A stretch of DNA of 64,000 nucleotides from Paractinoplanes ferrugineus (GTDB lineage Bacteria > Actinomycetota > Actinomycetes > Mycobacteriales > Micromonosporaceae), in assembly GCF_016862195.1 (NCBI RefSeq), contig NZ_BOMM01000064.1, forward strand, positions 1-64,000, written 5' to 3'. Numbering within the stretch: the stretch's first letter is position 1; every line of letters begins with the position of its first letter. A program made the translations under genes and the position numbers. Positions 59,053 to 64,000 of the stretch are shown piece by piece. The notes beneath the pieces were generated by a model that searched no databases, was not told where the DNA came from, and saw nothing but the letters and a program-made list of their open reading frames with translations.

Positions 59053-60618
59053 ATGGGCTTGTTCGGGTCGGGCACCGCAGCCGTGCTCACCGCGGCCCAG
59101 AACCAGGTCACCGAGGCCCGGGAGAACGGCGAGGCGATGCTGACGGTGGTCCGCGCCCTCGGCCAGGCGGGCACCGCGGAGCAGGCCCAGAAGGCGGCGC
59201 TCGACGCCATCCGGGAGGCGTTCGGCTGGGCTTACGGCTCCTACTGGCGGCTCGACGGCCCCACCCGCACGCTGCGGTTCGCCGTCGAATCCGGGGACGC
59301 CGGCCCGGAGTTCCGCGCGGTCACCCTGGCCGCCTCGTTCGCCGAGGGAATCGGGCTGTCCGGGCGCGCCTGGCGGGCCAAGGACCTGGTGTTCGTGCCC
59401 GACCTCGGGCAGCTGCACGACTGCGTCCGCGCCCCGGCGGCGATCAACGCCGGCATCCGTAGCGGAGTGAGTTTCCCGCTGACCGACCACGACCGGGTCA
59501 TCGGCACCATGGACTTCTTCACCAGCGAGACCTTGGACCCGTCGCCGGGCCGGCTCGACACCCTGCGTACCGTCGGCCTGCTCGTCTCGCAGACGGTGGA
59601 GCGACTCACCGACGCCGAACGGCAGGCGTCCGCGGCGGCGGACGGCAACGCCGTCACCGCCGTGCTCCGGGCGGTCTTCACCGCCACCAGCGCCGAGGAG
59701 GCCGCGCGCAGCGCGCTCGACGCCATCCGGCGGGAGTTCGGGTGGGCGTACGGGTCCTACTGGCACGTCGACGCCCGCGAGAACGCCCTGCGGTTCGTGG
59801 TCGAGTCGGGCACCGCGGGCGAGGAGTTCCGCCGGGTGACCGAGCAGGCCAGTTTCGTCGAGGGCGTCGGGCTGGCCGGCCGGACCTGGCGCAAGCGGGA
59901 TCTGATGTTCGTCCGCGACCTCGGTGAGATGACCGACTGTGTGCGCTCCCCCGCCGCCCAGCGCGCCGGGGTGAAGTCCGGCGTGGGCCTGCCGCTCATC
60001 GTGCGCGGCACGGTGCTGGGGACCATGGACTTCTTCACCACCGACGTGCTGGAGGAGCTGTCCGAGAGCCGCGCCACCGCCCTGCGCAACGCGGCCTATC
60101 TGGTCGCCGAGTCGATGCATCGCATCGAGGAGGCCAACCGGATCAACGCCGCCGGCGGCGAACTGGTCAGCTCCATCGAAGAGGCCGAACGCAACGTCGT
60201 CGCCGCGACCTCGGTGGCGTCCGAGGCGCAGGCGATGACCGTGGACGCCAACGCGTCGGTGCGCCGGCTCGAGGAATCGAGCACGAAGATCGGCGACGTG
60301 GTGAAGGTGATCACCAGCATCGCCGAACAGACGAACCTGCTCGCGCTCAACGCCACCATCGAGTCGGCCCGCGCGGGTGAGCTGGGCAAGGGGTTCGCGG
60401 TGGTGGCCGGCGAGGTCAAGGAGCTCGCGCAGAGCACCGCCCGCGCGACCGAGGACGTCGGCACGCTGGTCAGCGCGATTCAGACGGACGCCGGGACCGT
60501 GGTGCAGGCGCTGGCGGGCATCGGTGACATCGTCGATCGCATCAACGAGACGCAGACCATGATCAGCGGTGCGCTCACCGAGCAGGCCGCGGTGACCAGG
60601 GACATCGTCCAGACGTAG
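59053..60618 (+). CDS. Soluble methyl-accepting chemotaxis protein with two GAF domains
   Basis: A 521-residue cytoplasmic chemoreceptor with no membrane helix. Two GAF domains (about 25-175 and 195-350) are close duplicates: both contain [19 protein letters not shown] and GTMDFFT segments. The signalling domain about 365-521 has [37 protein letters not shown]. The C-terminal helix is short and ends soon after the hairpin, giving a smaller signalling arm than usual. GGAGGGGG lies just before the ATG at 59053. GAF pairs commonly bind small molecules or light/redox cofactors; no conserved chromophore Cys was identified. It is monocistronic. Confidence 0.92.
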   Translation: MGLFGSGTAAVLTAAQNQVTEARENGEAMLTVVRALGQAGTAEQAQKAALDAIREAFGWAYGSYWRLDGPTRTLRFAVESGDAGPEFRAVTLAASFAEGIGLSGRAWRAKDLVFVPDLGQLHDCVRAPAAINAGIRSGVSFPLTDHDRVIGTMDFFTSETLDPSPGRLDTLRTVGLLVSQTVERLTDAERQASAAADGNAVTAVLRAVFTATSAEEAARSALDAIRREFGWAYGSYWHVDARENALRFVVESGTAGEEFRRVTEQASFVEGVGLAGRTWRKRDLMFVRDLGEMTDCVRSPAAQRAGVKSGVGLPLIVRGTVLGTMDFFTTDVLEELSESRATALRNAAYLVAESMHRIEEANRINAAGGELVSSIEEAERNVVAATSVASEAQAMTVDANASVRRLEESSTKIGDVVKVITSIAEQTNLLALNATIESARAGELGKGFAVVAGEVKELAQSTARATEDVGTLVSAIQTDAGTVVQALAGIGDIVDRINETQTMISGALTEQAAVTRDIVQT

Positions 60619-60656
60619 AGCCGGGGGTTCCCGCCGGACGGTCGTACTGTTCGGAT

Positions 60657-61520
60657 ATGACTCAGCGACTCGTCAGCGTCTGGCAACCGTACTTTCTCGG
60701 CGCCCCCAGCTCGAGCGCGGCCGTCGACGCCGCGACCGAGCTGGAAGAGCTCGGCTACTCCCGGATCTGGTTCTCGGCCGGTTTCGGCGAGAACCTCCCG
60801 GCGCGCTTCGGGGAACTGCTGGCCGGGACCCGGCGCATCGGCGTCGCCTCGGGAATCGCGACCATCTGGCACACCTCGCCGGCCGAGCTGGCGGCGTTCG
60901 CCGCAGCCGCGGCGAACGCCCACCCGGGGCGGTTCCTGCTCGGTCTCGGCACCAGCCACGCCGCGCTCGTCGACGGCGATCACACCCGGTACCGCAGGCC
61001 GTACTCGAAGATGGTCGAATACCTCGACGCGCTCGACGCCGCCGGGCTCCCCACCGAACGCCGCGTCCTGGCCGCCCTCGGCCCCCGCATGCTGGAGCTC
61101 GCCCGGGACCGGTCGGCCGGCGCCCACCCCTACTTCACCACCGCCGAGCACACCGCCGAGGCCCGCCCGGCCCTCGGGCCCGGCCGGCTGCTCGCCCCCG
61201 AGGTCGCGGTGGTCCTGGAAGCGGAGGCCACCCGCGCCCGGGCCGTCGCCCGGCAGTACACCGCCGGCTACCTCAAGCTGCCGAACTACACCAACAACCT
61301 GCGCCGGTTCGGCTGGACCGACGAGGATCTCGCCGGCGGCGGCAGCGACCGGCTGGTCGACGCGGTCATCCCCTGGGGTACGCCGGAGCAGGTCGCCGCC
61401 GGCATCGAGAAGCACTACCGGGCGGGCGCCGACGAGGTGGCGATCCAGGTGCTCAACGGCGGCGACCACACCTCGTTCCCGGCCGACGCGTTCCGGGCGC
61501 TCGCCGCCATCCTGCTCTGA
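60657..61520 (+). CDS. LLM-class F420-dependent oxidoreductase (TIGR03620-like)
   Basis: A 287-residue TIM-barrel enzyme of the luciferase-like family. Typical segments include SSAAVDAATELEELGYSRIWFS, VASGIATIWHTSPAELAAFAAAAANAHPGRFLLGLGTSH, a cofactor-binding GLPTERRVLAALGPRMLELA and a C-terminal WGTPEQVAAGIEKHYRAGADEVAIQVL. Such actinobacterial members use reduced F420 more often than FMN; the cofactor is inferred. It is preceded by the chemoreceptor with a 38-base gap, so both may share a transcript. Substrate unknown. Confidence 0.88.
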   Translation: MTQRLVSVWQPYFLGAPSSSAAVDAATELEELGYSRIWFSAGFGENLPARFGELLAGTRRIGVASGIATIWHTSPAELAAFAAAAANAHPGRFLLGLGTSHAALVDGDHTRYRRPYSKMVEYLDALDAAGLPTERRVLAALGPRMLELARDRSAGAHPYFTTAEHTAEARPALGPGRLLAPEVAVVLEAEATRARAVARQYTAGYLKLPNYTNNLRRFGWTDEDLAGGGSDRLVDAVIPWGTPEQVAAGIEKHYRAGADEVAIQVLNGGDHTSFPADAFRALAAILL

Positions 61521-61830
61521 TCCGGGTCGTCGTCCGAGATCAGCTCGGTGAGGGCGATGAACAGCGACACCGCCGGGCTCAACGTCCGGATCCTGCGCAC
61601 CGGGATCGCGTCGCGATGGTGTCCGCGCACCATCGGCCGGCCCCGGTCGGCAGCGCTCAGCCCGGCCCCGGTAATTCGGCATTCATCGAATCAACCGGGA
61701 AACGTTACGCGATGCGGCAGCAATCACATTGTCACCCTTGAATGCCTTGCAACATTCTGGCAATCTCGCGACATCGGTTGTTAACGTTCTCAACCGCACC
61801 GCAGCTGAGCCCCGTAAGGGGGATGAACAG
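61521..61830. other. Intergenic region upstream of the alpha-galactosidase
   Basis: A 310-base stretch without a convincing gene. A leftward frame (start 61633) encodes residues such as VRRIRTLSPAVSLFIALTEL but runs back into the preceding gene and lacks family matches; it is probably chance or a remnant. The strongest feature is the LacI-like palindrome at 61776-61795. Confidence 0.5.
61776..61795. promoter_or_regulatory. LacI-type operator before the alpha-galactosidase
   Basis: GGTTGTTAACGTTCTCAACC is a 20-bp near-perfect palindrome centred on AACGTT, 36 bases before the ATG. Its core, 61780-61794, differs by one base from the site before the GH54-led operon. The repressor is not in this window as a complete gene. 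Confidence 0.65.
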
Positions 61831-63450
61831 ATGCCCATGTCACGCCACAGCGGTTTCCGCCGCCGGCTCACCCGGTTCATCGTGCTCGTGCTGGCCGTCG
61901 GCGTCACCGGCGTGGGTCTCGGCCTGCGCACCGCCGAACCGGCCCAGGCGCTGGCCAACAACCTCGCCCTGACCCCGCCGATGGGCTGGAACGACTGGAA
62001 CGCCTACGGCTGCAACGTGTCCGAGACGCTGGTCAAGCAGACCGCCGACAAGATCGTGTCGAGCGGGCTGGCCGCGGCCGGCTACCAGTACGTCAACATC
62101 GACGACTGCTGGATGCAGCACAGCCGGGACAGCTCCGGCAACCTGCAGCCCGACTACGGCAAATTCCCCGACGGCATCTCCGGTACGGCGGCGTACGTCC
62201 ACGCCAAAGGCTTGAAGCTGGGCATCTACGAGGATGCCGGCACCTCCACCTGCGCCGGCTACCCGGGCAGCCTCGGCCATGAGGCGCAGGACGCGCGGTC
62301 CTTCGCCGCGTGGGGCGTCGACTACCTGAAGTACGACAACTGCTACAACAACGGCAGCAGCACCACCCAGCAGTACATCGCCCGGTACTCGGCGATGCGG
62401 GACGCGCTGGCCGCCACCGGCCGCCCGATCGTCTACAGCATCTGTGAATGGGGCGTCAACGCGCCCTGGACCTGGGCCGCCCCGGTCGGCAACCTGTGGC
62501 GCACGACCGGCGACATCCAGAACAACTACAACAGCATGCTCTCGATCTTCCACCAGAACGTCGGCCTGGCCGCGTACGCCGGCCCCGGCCAGTGGAACGA
62601 CCCGGACATGCTCGAGGTCGGCAACGGCATGTCGGCCACCGAGGACCGCGCCCACTTCAGTCTCTGGGCCGAGATGGCCGCCCCGCTGCTGGCCGGCAAC
62701 AACCTGGTCAACGCCAGCGCCACCACACTGTCCATCCTGGGCAACAAGGCGGTGATCGCGGTCGACCAGGACTCGGCGGGCAAGCAGGGCCGGCTGGTCA
62801 GCTCCGCCGGCGGCCTCGACGTGCTGGCCAAACCGCTGGCCAACGGCGACGTCGCGGTGGTGCTGTTCAACGAGGGCGCCTCGACCGCGACCATCAGCAC
62901 CACGGCGGCGGCCATCGGCAAGAGCGGCGCCACCGCCTACACCCTCACCGACCTGTGGGCCAACACCACGAGCACGACCGGCGGCGCGATCAGCTCCTCG
63001 GTCCCGGGCCACGGCGTCGTGATGTACCGGGTGTCCGGCGGGACGACGAGCGACCCGGGCGGCGGCACGACGACGACCACGATCCGCGGGGTGGGCTCGA
63101 ACCGCTGCCTGGACGACCCGAACAGCAACACCGCCAACGGCACCCTGCCGGTCATCTGGGACTGCAACGGCGGCACCAACCAGCTGTGGACCCGCAGCGG
63201 CAACCAGCTGCAGGTGCTCGGCAAGTGCCTGGACGCGTACAACAACCAGACCACGGCCGGCACCAAGGTGGAGATCTGGGACTGCAACGGCCAGACCAAC
63301 CAGCAGTGGACCCTGAACGCCAGTGGCACCATCACCGGTGTCCAGTCCGGGCTCTGCCTCGAGGTGACCGGCGGCGGCATCGCCAACAACACCACGGTCC
63401 GGCTGTGGACCTGCACCGGGGCTGCCAACCAGCGGTGGACCTGGTCCTGA
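61831..63450 (+). CDS. Secreted GH27 alpha-galactosidase with C-terminal ricin-type lectin domain
   Basis: A 539-residue exported enzyme that would release terminal alpha-galactose. Signal peptide about 1-38 (cleavage after AQA), GH27 barrel about 40-320, beta-sandwich about 325-405, lectin/CBM13-like trefoil about 414-539. The nucleophile is D169 (YLKYDNCY) and the acid/base D259 (QWNDPDMLEVG); PPMGWNDWNAYGCN and NIDDCWM are other landmarks. The trefoil repeats are NRCLDDPNSN, GKCLDAYNNQ and GLCLEVTGGG, each with a QLW/QQW/QRW end. AAGGGGG precedes the ATG; another ATG at 61837 is possible. Together with the beta-galactosidase and arabinofuranosidase it fits galactan or galactomannan use. 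A 7-bp hairpin at 63457-63474 may end it. Confidence 0.93.
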   Translation: MPMSRHSGFRRRLTRFIVLVLAVGVTGVGLGLRTAEPAQALANNLALTPPMGWNDWNAYGCNVSETLVKQTADKIVSSGLAAAGYQYVNIDDCWMQHSRDSSGNLQPDYGKFPDGISGTAAYVHAKGLKLGIYEDAGTSTCAGYPGSLGHEAQDARSFAAWGVDYLKYDNCYNNGSSTTQQYIARYSAMRDALAATGRPIVYSICEWGVNAPWTWAAPVGNLWRTTGDIQNNYNSMLSIFHQNVGLAAYAGPGQWNDPDMLEVGNGMSATEDRAHFSLWAEMAAPLLAGNNLVNASATTLSILGNKAVIAVDQDSAGKQGRLVSSAGGLDVLAKPLANGDVAVVLFNEGASTATISTTAAAIGKSGATAYTLTDLWANTTSTTGGAISSSVPGHGVVMYRVSGGTTSDPGGGTTTTTIRGVGSNRCLDDPNSNTANGTLPVIWDCNGGTNQLWTRSGNQLQVLGKCLDAYNNQTTAGTKVEIWDCNGQTNQQWTLNASGTITGVQSGLCLEVTGGGIANNTTVRLWTCTGAANQRWTWS

Positions 63451-63456
63451 CCGGCA

Positions 63457-63474
63457 CGGCGAGCCCGCTCGCCG
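63457..63474 (+). terminator. Short hairpin after the alpha-galactosidase
   Basis: CGGCGAG-CCCG-CTCGCCG, a 7-bp perfect stem starting 6 bases after the stop codon. It is the only clear stem here; strength is moderate. Confidence 0.5.
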
Positions 63475-63596
63475 GCCGGCGAGGATGCGAAGCCGGGGCC
63501 CGGCCTCACCTCGTTCTGGCTGAGGATCGCAGTCCGCACTCGACGCCGCCCACCTGTCCTGACCCGCCGCGATCGCGGGCCCCGTCCGGGCAAGGC

Positions 63597-64000
63597 TCAG
63601 ACGGCGGCCAGCGCTTCGGTCGGGGTGAGCCGGGCCGCCCGGACCGCCGGGTAGACGCCGGCCAGCACGCCGGCCGCCAGCGCCCCGGACACCCCGCCGG
63701 CCACCGGGCCGAGCGGGATCACCAGCGGCCACTGCTGCCAGGCGGTGTAGCCGGCGGTGACGACGATGCCGGCGGCCGCGCCGGCCCCGCCACCCAGGGC
63801 CGACAGCAGCACCGACTCGGCCAGGAACTGGGCACGGATGTGGCTGCGGCGGGCGCCCAGGGCACGCCGCAGGCCGATCTCGCGGCGGCGTTCCAGCACC
63901 GAGAGCACCATGGTGTTGGCCACCCCGACCGCGCCGACCAGCAGCGACACCCCGGCCAGGGCGAACAGCAGGGCACCGAACGTCCGGGCGCCCTCGCGTT
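63597..64000 (-). CDS. MacB/FtsX-type ABC transporter permease, 5' end outside the window
   Basis: The last 134 codons of a FtsX-like permease. The visible part has a hydrophobic helix with FALAGVSLLVGAVGVANTMVLSV, then ERRREIGLRRALGARRSHIRAQFLAESVLL, the diagnostic cytoplasmic block, and two further helices ending in PAVRAARLTPTEALAAV. MacB-type systems act in export or resistance, or in the extrusion of lipoproteins and peptides. The ATPase, often transcribed just upstream or downstream, is not visible. The frame is open to the window edge, so the start is not seen. Confidence 0.9.
   Translation of the reverse strand, partial: REGARTFGALLFALAGVSLLVGAVGVANTMVLSVLERRREIGLRRALGARRSHIRAQFLAESVLLSALGGGAGAAAGIVVTAGYTAWQQWPLVIPLGPVAGGVSGALAAGVLAGVYPAVRAARLTPTEALAAV

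Noticed and set aside
61415-61633. Small leftward frame near the alpha-galactosidase promoter
   Set aside because: Half of it overlaps the LLM oxidoreductase gene antisense, no ribosome site or family is evident, and only a short part has a plausible composition.

Overview
The window is high-GC DNA with strong GC3 bias, GTG starts and AGGAG-type ribosome sites. It comes from a filamentous actinobacterium, most likely a Micromonosporaceae member of the Actinoplanes type. The inference rests on many secreted CBM2-bearing polysaccharidases, LacI/ROK/FadR/CebR sugar regulation, F420-type oxidoreductases and a DUF574-type methyltransferase, plus two methyl-accepting chemotaxis proteins (1931-3568 and 59053-60618), which fit a lineage with motile spores. 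No tRNA, rRNA, insertion sequence, prophage or CRISPR array was seen.

Layout. 1-3.6 kb: the end of an ECF sigma factor, a fragment of a class III lanthionine synthetase, a membrane protein and a chemoreceptor. 4.05-12.8 kb: one 2,922-residue secreted protein carrying five pectin methylesterase modules and thirteen fibronectin III modules, closed by a 21-bp perfect hairpin. 12.9-18.3 kb: a divergent monooxygenase/LysR pair, a DUF574-type methyltransferase, a polytopic membrane protein and a deazaflavin-type oxidoreductase. 18.4-36.5 kb: a carbohydrate locus with two tandem FadR-type regulators, a leftward importer operon (binding protein, two permeases, enolase-superfamily enzyme), a leftward operon of four secreted CAZymes (GH54 arabinofuranosidase, beta-helix protein, GH59 galactosidase, GH5 plus ricin lectin) and a rightward ribose-type importer. 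36.6-45.7 kb: a His-rich CDF metal exporter, a methyltransferase, a two-component system, an M6 metalloprotease, and a polyprenyl synthase/MarR pair. 45.8-50.0 kb: a SigK/RskA/fasciclin cluster and a pair of bacterial PH-domain membrane proteins. 50.3-55.6 kb: a CBM2 esterase, a GH5 cellulase behind a perfect CebR box, a ROK regulator and a LacI-type protein without a DNA-binding domain. 55.7-64.0 kb: a DUF1996 protein with a duplicated insert, a beta-propeller protein, a soluble dual-GAF chemoreceptor, an LLM oxidoreductase, a GH27 alpha-galactosidase and the start of a MacB-type permease.

How the parts fit. The secreted enzymes together suit pectin and its arabinan/(arabino)galactan side chains, plus cellulose. 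Short shared DNA motifs suggest the wiring. ATACGT-N3-ATGT lies before the first FadR gene and before both importer operons. GTTAACGTTC-(A/T)-CAAC lies before the GH54-led operon and before the alpha-galactosidase. A perfect TGGGAGCGCTCCCA lies before the cellulase. GCA(A/T)CC-N17-CGAA lies before both the ECF sigma operon and the fasciclin gene. The most unusual items are the penta-modular pectinesterase with two catalytically degenerate modules, the putative FadR regulon linking two importers, and the orphan LanKC lyase-domain fragment.
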